A stretch of DNA of 64,000 bases from Strobilurus pachycystidiatus (lineage: Eukaryota; Basidiomycota; Agaricomycetes; Agaricales; Physalacriaceae): the NCBI GenBank assembly GCA_019915135.1, contig JAHLMK010000001.1, forward strand, positions 3,534,001 through 3,598,000, written 5' to 3'. A program made the position numbers and the translations under genes. Shown here piece after piece: positions 43,925 through 55,726 of the stretch (its first letter is position 1; every line of letters starts with the position of its first letter). The notes beneath the pieces were generated by a model. That model ran no database searches, had not been told where the DNA came from, and saw only the letters and a list, made by a program, of their open reading frames with translations.

Positions 43925-44946
43925 TATTAATAAATCTACGGATCCATGCCAAGTATCGCTTGTATGTAAGCGCCCAGCGCTCAACGACAGGCCCGCCCAT
44001 CCTGAAACGTTCGCAGAATTCAACATATCACTCCACAATAGCTCCACCTTTTTGGGCAGCGATAACGTTTGAATTTCCGAAGGCGGCGAGCTCATCCTAC
44101 TAAATCTGAATATACTGAACGCGCTTCAGTCAAGGGCATGGGTATGAGTTCATTGACGGCTCGAGCCCTTGACTCTATCTAGTATCTTTCACTTGCACCT
44201 GTGATACGGATGCTTCTTTGTGCGGTGTGTCACGTCCCCTCGCGTCCACGCCACTGCCTTTCGATCCGCGATTTCTACCGCTTGTTGGTCGCCATGTTCT
44301 ATACTTATGCTTTTAATCGGCATGTCAACCTGGCTGCCATCCTGCTCGCGATTGAGACAGCTTTTGGTTTGTAAAAGTGGGCCGAGTCCGATGTACTTTC
44401 AATAGCTGTAGCTTTGATTGGCAGCTGCTGCGTCCTTAATTACGACTTCCAAGAAACTTGACTGCTCAAGAACAGGCATCATATAAGAATAAGAATCTTC
44501 CATTTATTTGATACTAATGATAGACGTCTGGAACAGAAATAGTCTTCGCAAGTATGTAAAGTAACCAGTACTACTTACGATACGAGGTGACACTGCGTTC
44601 ACGTCGGCCAGGCCCGGAGGCTAAGACTCCTTCCATCGTAGCCGGCCGTATACAAAGTCTGAAAGACCAAGCTACTGCGTAGCTCAAGAGTTGGACGTCT
44701 GCTTCGTGAACATCGCGCGGAACATCCGAAGATTTAATGAAATGATACATCATCCGATCGTGATGGACATGTGGTCTTTTGTTTTCGCTCCGAAATCCCT
44801 GAAACGAAGAAGATGTTGCCATGAACGACATCTGAACGACATTTCCATTGCTCTTTCCTTCCTTTAATTAGCCTTTGCGGTGCCTCCCTCGGACGAGCGC
44901 CAGTATATGATCTTGACCTCGTTGTCCTACGCTCGCTGCTCGCGTC
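43925..44946. other. intergenic, no gene seen
   Basis: About 1 kb with only short unsupported ORFs. It contains the promoter of the secreted hydrolase. Confidence 0.5.
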
Positions 44947-46483
44947 ATGCTGGTGTTCTTTCCTCCGCTCGTCCTCTATGTCTACTCGGCCCTTGCAGCG
45001 ATAACTGGCATCCATTCGAGAGCCGACTCTCCACCAGAGCCAGACGCACAGAGCAACCCCAATCCTACCGTTCCCGGCAACTCCGTTGAGGGATGGCAAG
45101 AGTTCCCCACTGTCATTGACGCGACAGGCTATCCGAGATGGGTCATCGAGGAGCGTCGAAAAGAAAACATAACAATGGTTTGCAACACATCATGCGTGGA
45201 CGTCCGGAGCTCTGAGGTTCTTCATCTAGCCTCTCTATCAGACCACCGGCCTCAACTCTACGGAGGTCAAACGCGCTGTGATAGTTCTTCCCGGCAAGGT
45301 GAGTCCATCGAATTTTCGGCCCGGCGCATAATGACACCCACGACATAGCTTCGGGACTGTTGGTACTGTGTGTGCTACACCATCTCAAACCCATCTCAAA
45401 TACTCATACAATACGCAGACTGGAATTCGATGAACAATGCACTCTATATCGCAGCACAAGAGGATTCTGGCATAAAACGGTCCGAAGTGTCCATCATGGG
45501 CCCATGTTTCTTCACCGAACAGGACCAAACCGCCGGGGCGGCCCAAGAAGGTGCCCTTCTCTTCGGCGAAACGACTTGGGCGAGCGGACACTACAATGCA
45601 CGACCCAAGTCCATCAAGAAATATAGCGCCTTCGATGTCCTCGATGCTCTCGTGGCGTATTACATGGACCGCACACTATTCCCCAACCTGAACGTAATGC
45701 TTCTCAACTCCTGTTCATCGTACCTCGGACGCTTATTCGACTCCAGACCGTGGTCGTAGGCGGCCATTCCTTAGGCGCGCAAATGGCACAGCGTTACGCC
45801 GTCCTACGAAAAGTTACAAAGAACGATGACAGGCTTCATTTCTGGATTGGCATGTCAATTTATCCTTTCCGCGCTCGATATGCATCTGACCTGATAGTAG
45901 CAAATCCCGGATCGCTATGTTGGCTGGTCAAAGACCGTCCTGCACCAAACAGCACATGCACTCATGTTGACCAGTACAAGTACGGCCTCGGCGGGACTTT
46001 CCCAGGTTATGCCAGTGGCGACGTCAAGACACTTGGGCGCTCTGGTGTCGTCTCTCGCTACAGGTCGCGTTCATTGAACTACGCCTGGGGACTGGTGAGA
46101 GAATCTTCGTATGGTGCCCTGGCGTTCTCATCCCAATATGTGGTCTGACAGGACGATTTGGGAGACGGTGACACCCGCTGTCAAGCGGAGGTATGCGACT
46201 GTGTTTGACACAATGAGTATCGGCTCACGAGAAATTCGCTCAGACGCAAGGAAACAGCCACCTGGTGCGCGGCCAGAACTTCATCGCCATGCTGAAGGGG
46301 ATGAAGGGAGGCATGCCCGTAAACAGCACCGTGGACTGGATCCCTGGTGTCTCCCACTATACCGAGGGAATGATGAACAGCGACGGAGGCATCGACAAGG
46401 TAACTTGATCACCGTTGATGGATCTCTTGAGCTCAATCTGTTCACAGCTGTTCCGCCTCAATTACAACGGGACCAGCACTTAA
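44947..46483 (+). CDS. secreted alpha/beta hydrolase
   Basis: Model join(44947..45177,45230..45298,45349..45367,45419..45693,45747..45849,45898..46094,46152..46190,46244..46399,46448..46483), 374 residues. The signal peptide MLVFFPPLVLYVYSALAAIT precedes a Pro/Asn-rich linker. The nucleophile elbow is GHSLGAQ, the likely acid lies in GDGDTRCQ and the likely His in NSHLVRGQNF. It belongs to a fungal family with unknown substrate; an esterase or lipase is plausible. One intron (45850-45897) appears to use a GC donor (GCATGT), and retention there is also in frame. It converges on the lactamase gene. Confidence 0.82.
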
Positions 46484-46651
46484 TTAGACATTCTGCTCCT
46501 ACCTTAATGTAATACTCAATGACATGGTATTTCTCCTCGCGCCACGGTCGCGATGAGATAGATACATACATGAAGATGCATTGGAACTGGACACTGACGC
46601 GGGGCTCGTCTCAATATAATTGCAAAGGCGTTTGCATTTGATGTATGGCAT

Positions 46652-47826
46652 TCAGGTAACAGTGTCCATAAACTTCCATAGCACCTTATCCTTCCATCCC
46701 TTGTCCTTCCAGTCATTGACGCAATCCGGGAACTCCTCCATCACACCCTTCAGCGACATGTCATGGGCCAACAACGTCAGCACATTTGGATGCGCGTCCA
46801 GCTCTGAGAGCTTCGTCACAGTCGCGGATGCTACTTCTACATCGTCGTACATAGAACTCGCCAGACGAAGCAATGGAACAGCATGTTCAGGACAGCTCGC
46901 ATGATGCCGCGATGGTCGAAGACTTCCGACGTGATGGCAGCAGTCGCCACCCAGAAGAACGAACGTGACTTCTGTTACGCGCGCGAGCGCTGAGATATGT
47001 CCCGGGCAATGCTGCAGGAAAACGTCAATGTAAGCCAGTTGGTGTACGTACGTAGCGCACTGGCACTCACCCCGGGAGTGTCGAGAATGTAGAGACTGCC
47101 ATCACCAAAGTAGTCGATGGTGGGTATACCTGCAACACTCAGCTTCGAGCCCTCGAAGGACAAAACAGTAATCTTCCTCCCACTAAAACAAGTTAGATCA
47201 GCTTGATGTATATTGCAAGGCTGGTAACGACCAGATACCTACGCGATGTCACTCTCAATGAGGCCGGATGTTTCTAGAAGTGGATACGGCCTAAGCTCAG
47301 TCCCTGGTCCGACAACCAGATCTGTAGAGCCCGGAAAGGTCGACATATCCCCTAGATAGAGTGCTGTGAGTATATTCCGGCTTACACACTTCTGATCCTG
47401 ACCTATGTGGTCTGCGTGGCGGTGACTTTGAGGAGGAGTCAGTAAGAGCCAAGCATCAGGCTATCAAACATCGCGCGCTGACCTCCAGATGACCGCGTTG
47501 ACACTGCTCAAATTCACTCCGCCCCTCGTCAGTTGCTCCGCCACATCCTGATCGACGCGCATCTGAAACGGACCGAGCTCTGCAGCGGCCCTCCACGCGT
47601 TCGCAACCCGCGGTGGAAGTCTTTCCTGATCCTTGCGTACACCCAGGTCGAACATCAGTTTCTGTCCGCTGGGATGTTCGATGAGGAAGGCATATATGGG
47701 CCCCGTGAAGCTTGGACCAAGAATTGGATCGACGAAGAACAACGAGGCCGCCATCTCCACGAAGCCTGCGTCGATAGCCTTCACGGTGACAGATATGCCT
47801 GTTGGTGAGGTGGGGAGCTCGAGCAT
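46652..47826 (-). CDS. metallo-beta-lactamase-fold hydrolase
   Basis: Model complement(join(46652..47011,47071..47182,47243..47351,47403..47425,47483..47826)), 315 residues. The zinc motif SHRHADHIGD is encoded on a 23 nt exon. Further ligands lie in DTPGHCPGHISAL and LLGGDCCHHVG. The fold and spacing resemble fungal lactonase-type lactamases (AttM-like), which open lactones or degrade xenobiotics. The substrate is unknown. Relics of the same family occur near 33 kb and 63.4 kb. Confidence 0.88.
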
Positions 47827-48245
47827 TGTCCGTGTGGTGGTGGGAAACGAAGGATGATGTGCGAATGATTGGAGGGACCTTATCTCGTTATTTGAGTATA
47901 ACCGTAAGACAGAGACAGAAAGTCTGGAGTGCAAGTGATCTGCTGACAAGCTACAGCGGAGCCTGGTCTATGGCTACGCGTCCTCAATTCATTTCAGTGA
48001 GTCCAGCGGCCGAGGGCCAGCATGAGTGTTGGGTGACTACTACTGGAACCGTTTCACGTTCAAGTTGGTGTGGCATCGACCAGCATCCCTCGACAGTGCG
48101 GCTTTGCGCTCTGTGAGATAATTGTGGCCGCAATAAGTTGACCGACATGCCCTAGCCGTAAACGTCGATTAAATCAAGTACATACGATAGCTATACAAAG
48201 CACTATGACAGGGAATACACCATTGCAGGACAATCATGAATAATT
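47827..48245. other. intergenic, no gene seen
   Basis: Between the lactamase start and the 3' end of the first Crinkler-type gene. Nothing beyond short ORFs. Confidence 0.5.
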
Positions 48246-51200
48246 TCATCTGCGACGACTACCTAGCGCTCTTGATTCAGCCAGGTCTCGCTGAAAAGTT
48301 TCAAGATCCACTTTTCGTTGCTTTGGGGCGGGCACACTACTATCGTCCCACTCGCGCTTCCGCTTCTCCGGGCGGGAGGCATGCATGAGGTTGGCTATCA
48401 AGTCGTCTTGTATATCCTCCGCAGGTATCACCCCAGCAATATCGTTCACGGCGTCGATGTTAAGCACAGCGAAAGGCGTATCTTCACCATCACCTAATTC
48501 GCTGGTCGCTATTGGTATATCTGCATACAAAGGCGCCACGACACGCAATAGGGAGAACTCGCCGAGGTCTGACCGACGGTCAGGAAGATTTTTGAGAGCG
48601 TCGCGAGGTAGTGGGGCCTTTCAGATACAATGGGTCAAAATCCGAAACGCAGAGGCAGTCGTGTCAAGTACGCATACCTTAGACCCGCTCCCGCTGCGCA
48701 GTCCCGTTGCCGGACCATTCGAATCGGTCTAGCGGTGGAGGTTCAGATGACGAATGGGTGAAATGGATTGACTGACAGGTGGCTCTTTGAATATCGCAGC
48801 AGGCATCAATTGCTTGATCATCTCTTGAAAGAGACTGGCCGGCATATGTTCGTCGTCGAACTGGTCCATGCCGACTTGTAGGGCGACCCAAATCGTGGAC
48901 CCATCAGTCAGCGACAAAGCGAACAGCAATGTCGACGCCGATGCGCCGTTGTAAATGCAGAAGACGGTGGGTTGGGTTTGAGATGTCCATTCTGCTATTT
49001 TCGACGGTGTTTCCGCCACTGTGCATAATTTGATCTGCCTTCCTGGAACGTAAGTGTAGGCGGAGCGTGAGGGACGGGCTCCTCCTTTGCCCGGCAGCAT
49101 AGTGATCAACCGTCCCTTCTGATTGGCCCAAGGTGGCGAAGGTCCCAGGAAGGTGAATATGTCGCATAAACGACGAGACGAGGACAGTGTGTGCGAAAGG
49201 CTCAGTGCAATAACGGAAAGGGCAGAAAAGGTTGATCTCCATCCTGAGAAGTGGGGATGCGAGTAATTGTTCAGATCAGAGACGGACCTGCCGAGTGCAA
49301 CGAAGCGGCGCGAGCATAGAAGAAGCACCATTGGTTCATCCACAGTAATCTTTCGAAGTGCTTTGTCTAGGAAGCGCCCAAAACCTTCGATAACAATACG
49401 TATGCGCTTTTCGGATAGGACAAGAGGTCGAGTTTCGTGAACGAGGCGGTTGACGATAGCGTCATGAATCGCCGCCGCGGTCTGGTATGCTACAATCACG
49501 TCAACGAGGCGTGAAAGAATTTGAGGGACTTTAGACACACAAGCGTCATGCATAGTCAGATGCGCATACTCCGAAATTCTCATGTCTATCTCCTCCTCTC
49601 CGTACATTTCCTTTTCGTCGTAAGTTGCTAGTCCACCAGTAAAGCTGCCTATATAGGCGTTGAGGCATCGATGTGGTTTCTGAAAGTTTTGACGAAGAAG
49701 TTCACTAATGACAACCGCTGTTAAACGATGTCTGAGCTCCGTCAGCTAGTTGACAACATCAGAGTGCAGGCGACTGACCGTGATGGAAGCCATCGCATCA
49801 TGCGACGGACTAGACTTGCACCAGAAGGGCTACGCAAGAGCTTCGGGGGAATTGTGCTCTCAATGTACTCTTTCTGCCGTTTCGGACGTTCCGTAGAGTC
49901 GCCCGTGTTCGAAGACCAGTGGAATGCTTGCCATTCCGGGTCAGAGGCGAACACATCGCGACTGATATCGGTCCCAGAGACGACAAGCGACACGTTGAAG
50001 TCTTTGACGTGCTTCATCCAAACACGCAGTATATCCCTCAGGACAGGAAAAGGGCGTTCTCCATCACTGTCAACTACACCAGTCTTCGCAACGTTGGCCT
50101 CATCCAGGACAATATACAATGGGGATTCTGGAGTCCATAGAGAGAAGATTTCTGTCAGGGTGTCGTGGATAGCGTCGTCAATGAACCAGTCATCGGCAAA
50201 CCAGTGTCCGACTCTCTCTCTACAGTCTTCCAAGGTTGTGTCCAGCCCTGGATGAACCAAGAGTCCCTGTAGCTGATAGCACAGCCAAAGACGATTTCTG
50301 CTGGCGGTCTCATGGGCATTCGAAACTTCCAAGAACAGCTTCAGCTGCAAGAGACGCGCCAATAGGATCTCGCTGAACTGTCGGTTGAAAATAGATGAAT
50401 TTGTCTCCACCTGCTTGGGTGATGGGATTCGGAGAAGCGGGTGATGAGCTGATGATGCACCAGAGTCGTCGATGGCGGCCTGTACATCCGACGCTCCCAA
50501 ACAACCTTCATCCGGGTAACACGTGAAGAATAGGCCCAAGTGCTGACACAGTCCTTCGTACAGCAGTTTGGTTTTGCCAGATGCGGACGAATTCATCAAG
50601 AAACTAGCATAGTATCAGCGTGCTCATACAGCCTGTGAGAGAAGACGAGACAGACGTGTGACCACGCGAGCGGAATATGGTGCGTAGGCGCGGGATGAGA
50701 GATTTATCCTTTTGAAAGCCCCCCAAGTCATAGAGAGTCATAAGAGGTCGACCTGTTTTTGATTTAGGCGCATTAGGGATAGCTAGTGCTTCGATATGAG
50801 CTCGAATATCTTTGTCCGGCGAAGGATTGGGGTTGGTCCAGACACCCGAGCTAGGAAACGAATTGGAAGACAAGGATTCGCTGAACTTGACTTTCAATGA
50901 ATCAAGAAGTTCAATTGTTTCGTGAGAATAGGACCGTTCGCGCCAGTGCTGTTTGACAGGTTTCGCTGTGAGAATAGCTGACGTGAACGCTCGTGAACAC
51001 TGGATTGATATTGCCAGTCAAGACTCACATGTTCCGTGCAGATGGTGTAACCTCTTAGAGTTGTGAGATTCTTCTAGAATCCAATGAAACAAGGGTTGTT
51101 GTGCGAGCGCTTCCCGACACACGTCCACATTCTGGTCGAGATCGCCGCTGAGGCTGCGGAGAATCGAGAGGACTTGCGAAGCATTGACGACGGTCGACAC

Positions 51201-51254
51201 AGATCGAAACTTGGCGTAGATTGAAGGGTCTACGTCCATACCGCCGAGAGCCAT
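48246..51254 (-). CDS. Crinkler-type P-loop NTPase, nuclease site degenerate
   Basis: Model complement(join(48246..48617,48678..48728,48777..49731,49779..50603,50656..50965,51029..51254)), 912 residues. The N-terminal helical part (MALGGMDVDPSIYAK) precedes the NTPase with P-loop FLMNSSASGKTKLL and Walker B YIVLDEANV. The C-terminal domain is homologous to that of the next gene, but the equivalents of its PD...QxK residues read TLLF and ALQVG. The tail has nuclear-signal-like basic patches (EKRKREWDD, PKQRKV). NTPase plus restriction-endonuclease-fold proteins are known as Crinkler-type in fungi and are linked to conflict or effector roles. The start is the first plausible ATG. Confidence 0.75.
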
Positions 51255-51442
51255 TGACACTGATGAGAGTCGATGGGGAAGGTTCAAGTTAAACTTCAAC
51301 ACCAATGTTCCGTACCCGGGCTCGGCACGTGGCCGGTCCCCTGCGTTCGCTGGGAGACTATCCTAGGTTACGGTATCTATGATTCATCGCAGATACTGGT
51401 CTGTTGTATTATGTTGCAGTGCATTAGAATTTACAGCTACTT

Positions 51443-54400
51443 CTAATCCATGTTGAACTCAGTAGAGCTAGGGTTGATAGTGGTACGTCTACGAGAACCG
51501 CCCCTGTTGTCATGTGGAGGAGTGGTTCGTCGTCGTTTCGGTTTCGGTGGGACAGTAGCTTCATCAGCATCGCGAAAGCCTGTCCCGTCCGCCTCCATAT
51601 TCTCCACTACATCGCCAGCGCCTGACACATCTATAGCCATGGGTACCGTCGGATCGCCAGCATCATCAGCGCTTGCCGTGTCCTCGGCCATGTTCTCCCC
51701 CTTCACTGGCGCATTTTCTTTCTGCTTTAGAACGTAATCCTCGCGGTATCTCCTCAATGCGTCTTTCTGTGGATCGTGTTCTGCGATGATTCGTTCCAAA
51801 CCGTCACCGATTTTTAAGGTTGCCAAAGGATGGCCGTCAGGATCCATCTTCCAGACATCCTTTTCCAGCTCTACCGTCGCTGGATAGCCACATACCACCC
51901 TGAGAAGATGATATGTACCAGTCCCGCCCGTCCCAGGGGAAGGAAGACCTGTCTTCAGACCGTCTAATGTCTTTTGATGTGTGTTCAGGCTGGCGCAATT
52001 TTCGGCTCCATGACGGTTCTGCAAATATGTCAGCTTGGGAGGGGTTGAACAGGTTCGAACACTTACTTTGAAATAATTGCACGGGGTGAGGACTCTGATT
52101 GCGTGATCCAAAGTGGACCGGGAGAGGGACCCGGACATGTTGTGACAGAGTTTCGCTTGTATGGCGACCCATAGGTACGTTGCTTTTGTCGAGGCGCCCT
52201 TTGTCAGTTTAAGCAAGAAAAGGATATCGGGGCCCATTGCCTTCCCGGGGAACAAGAAAGCCGCAGGCCCGTTCGGGAGGGCGCGGTTCAGAAACAAATG
52301 TGTGCCCCAAACCTTTTGGGTAGAGTCGTCACAGGCCGAATACCCCAGTGGCCCCGGATATGCAGGATCGTTGGAGACACCAGGAAGATGTAGGCGAGCG
52401 AAGCGGTAGCGTCCTTCAACTTCGATCGCGTCCTCCGCGCCGATACGCATACGTGTTACCAGAGTGGCGTGACAGTCACCCAAATCCTTTTTCTTTCCAC
52501 CCTGGATGTCAAAGACTTCATTCAGCATTCGAGGCTCCTCAAATGCAAGAGCGAAGTAGTAAGCCAAAAGCTGCTCCCATCGGTTAGCCTTGGGCGAATG
52601 ATCCTGGATTCGTATGAATAGCTCCTCATACAGCGGTATGTGCAGGGCCGGATGCTTGTTTGGCGAGGGATTGCTGTATGGTTCGTTCAAGAGGGAGACC
52701 AATGATAACATGATCAAGGGTTCGTCAATAGTAAGCGCAATGCTTAGATCCGTCATTGCAGGTTTCGTTAGCCCGAGACCCAACTCGAGAAATTTTTGAA
52801 TGTGTTGATCCGATGATTTGGGCTTCACACTTCGAAGGAAGTAGTCGTACAAAGCCACCCGGAGAAAATTTACTTCGCGTATATCTGCAAATTGATGCAT
52901 TGGTCAAATCAAAAGCTTGTTAGGAAGTGATATGCTACTTGCCCAATTGATTGCTCAGTTCTGACATGCTGGATATCAACGGCGGTTGCACGCTCACAAC
53001 TTCCGTCAAATTCTTCTTTTCTGAGAAAGCATCCCATGGAGAGAACTTTCCAGAAAGTTTCTCGATGAAGACATTCAGGAGATTGTTTGTGTCTTGTGCG
53101 CCATCGCGGTTCTGGATCGCATATTCCACAAACATAGTCGTAAACCTATGCCTGGAACATCGTGAGCCATCCAATCTATTGAGAAAAAAATGATAATCAC
53201 CTTCCACGTAACCATACATATGCACGATGAAGGAGAATTTTACCATTCCTTCCCTTCAGCCACTTCTCTGGGAGATACCTTTTGATATAGGAAGTCTGCT
53301 TTTTCATGGTGCTGAAAGAGCCAGTTTCTGTCGCCGTCGAAAACATGCCTGACTTGGCAAGAAAGGAATGAAGACCTTTCTCGACATGTTCCCGCGCCAG
53401 GCCTGAGCCAGTGATGATGATATGGGGCGTGAAATTTAGCACTGCGTGTTGTCGGCCACGCTTCTGCGACCCTGAAGCGCTGTCCAGTGGCGCGTGGTCC
53501 TGTAGCGCGCTGTCCTTGGGCGCGCTGTCCTTAAGCACGCTGTCCTGTGGCGCAGAAAGACCAGTGAACAATTCCCGCAGCAAGGGCCTCGTCTCTGGAC
53601 CATGAGGGGATGACGCAAGGAACGCATACGGTAATTGAACCGCTGCTTCCTGCGCTTCGTCGAGAATGATTGGACAGCGGAAGGTGAGGTCATCTATTTG
53701 GAGGATACCCGCGATCTGTCGAGAAACGACATTAATCCAAAATCCAAGATCGTCGGAGGTCTGTAGGTGAACGAGGAAGTCTGCGAAGACATCGCGGATA
53801 CCGGGCATGTGCAACAGGTTAGGCTGCACTTGAAGATATAGCCAAAAGCGCTTCATATCGTCCAAACCGAGTTTCTCCTTCGGGATGCATCCAAGATACT
53901 CCAAGAAGATAATCAAGCGCGCGAGTAGAACTCGGCTAACATGCACCCTAGCGAGATATGCATTGTCGCTGGCAGCTTTCCTGCGTTGCCCGCCGCTCAA
54001 GCGAAGCAGATCCTCATCGAAAGTCGGGTCATCGAGCAGATTATTGTGGACGGTAGAAAGATCGATAGAGCCAATCTGAGGAGCACTGCGGTCGGCGTCC
54101 TGTCCATTGCAAGCAACGGCGGGTCTCTTGCAGGTGAGATATAAGCCATATTGCATACAAAGACCTTCTAAGCACAGCCTCGTCTTCCCCGAACCCGCGC
54201 AATTCACAAAATATCTGCCAAGCAGTTTCCGATCAAACATGATGCCGTGATAGATAGGAAAAACGCACTTGTGGTGATTACTGTTGTTGAAAGAAAATAA
54301 CGCACGACAGTGGTTCTCCGTCTCCATGTCGTCAATGAAAGATCCCAGATCGTGTAAAAGAAGAGAGGGTGAGTCCGATCCTTGTAGGCGAGGAATGTTT

Positions 54401-54851
54401 AGATCGGCGAAATGCTTCTGAAGGGATTGAGACATCGTCTTGTAGCCCTTCCATCGATCTAGATCGATCTTGCCTTGGACTAACAGCTCCAGCGACGGTC
54501 GTATGCGACGTAGGAAAGTTTCGCCTTCGTGGTCTAAAGGTGATTTTTGACTGATGTAGCCGACCACATCTTTCAAAGCTATCCGAGAAAAGCAGCTGGA
54601 TTCCTTTTCCGGTAGGTCAACATCGACCATCATAGGACTGCCGCTTCTACTAGAGTCATCGGAAATACCACCATCGGCCATGCTCGGATCCGGTATAGGA
54701 GAGAATGGGATTTGGGCGAGCGGAGCGGTGCTTTGGAGTGATGCATCATTCAAGCCAAATTCATTTTCTACGTCTGGGTAGGAGGGATGTAAGATTCAAG
54801 TAGATAGTAGAACATGTAGCGAGACGTACTTGAGATCAAAGCGGTCATCAT
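51443..54851 (-). CDS. Crinkler-type P-loop NTPase with PD-(D/E)xK-like nuclease
   Basis: Model complement(join(51443..52018,52067..52884,52943..53151,53201..54214,54269..54767,54830..54851)), at least 1045 residues. P-loop YFVNCAGSGKTRLCLEG, Walker B CPIILDEAQEA, a WLRGRHRF linker, and a C-terminal domain with GPDILFLLKL and WVAIQAK, a fit to a PD...QxK nuclease core. The tail is acidic with basic clusters (PKPKRRRTTPPH). A 15 bp minisatellite encodes variants of DSAPK between the NTPase motifs. One intron is GC-AG (52885-52942, GCAAGT). The start is uncertain: an upstream exon beginning at 55119 would also splice in phase. Confidence 0.75.
53477..53551 (-). repeat. 15 bp coding minisatellite, five units
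   Basis: Five tandem 15 bp units around GCGCTGTCCTTGGGC (plus strand), encoding D-S-A-x-x type pentapeptides inside the NTPase of the second Crinkler-type gene. The unit length keeps the frame, so copy number can vary without breaking the protein. Confidence 0.85.
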
Positions 54852-55726
54852 CCCTGGGGATAGTTCATGGATTCTTTGAATGCGGAGGAGAAGGGCCAGA
54901 GCCTCTGGACTGTAGTTGCTGTTGTCGAAGGACGCCATAGTCAGACGAGTTCAAAGGGGTCTGTAAAGGCGCTGAGTTGTGAGTCGTATGGTAGTATGCC
55001 AGCATACTTATACCTTCCGTCTCGCAACCGGTAACTGGAGAACAAAGGGGTCTGGATGGGGTTGACCCAGACGAGTACGAAACTCGCCACACTGAGAACA
55101 ACGGCCCAGAGATGTGCATTGTTCCCGAGCGTTGGTCGTCACGGTAGCAAGCGAAGGGTTGTAGCCTGTGGAAAGAAAACAGAAAGTAAGCGAATAAGCA
55201 ACCGTGTCGGACTTGCGCTTACCGCCACATTGCCCAATTCCTTGACTTCTCGTGACTTACCGCCACATCCCATCCAGAAAAAAGAGAGGTATTCGGTCCC
55301 ATACGAAGGAGATGACGTTAACCTAGCAAACGCACAAGCTCCGTGTACGTGATTGCCTTGTTCCCGCCTTAGTTGACTTGCATACTGCTGTCCGGCTGCT
55401 GTCGAAAAAAGGAACAAAAGAGCCTTCGTTTCGTGTTTGAGAGCTGACAGCAAACTGGCAGGGATATGTAAAGCCATGTCAGCGAATAGAATCATCGGGG
55501 TCCGTCGAACAGGTTTGCGCAGGGTGGGTACGCGACGGCCAGGTCATTGTTCCGTTTGTGGCGATGTGGTGATTCATTCAATTGAGGTGGAACTGGGACT
55601 GGGCGTGGGCGCTGGAGAAATGAATGCGTCGAACACGGTGGCCGGAGGCAAGGTGCACAGCTTCTGAATTTCTATCTTGCTTTGCCCATGTTTGAATGAC
55701 ATCACGCGTCTTTCGTCTCGACCACG
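54852..55726. other. divergent intergenic region, Crinkler to ORC5
   Basis: May include a 5' exon of the second Crinkler-type gene (55119 to about 55013, minus), which would join in phase after an intron of about 100-115 nt. Otherwise no gene is supported. It must hold the ORC5 promoter. Confidence 0.4.

Noticed and set aside
54980..55110. Hydrophobic frame on the minus strand resembling a cytochrome b561-type segment
   Set aside because: An in-frame TGA lies just upstream with no acceptor site between it and the hydrophobic stretch.
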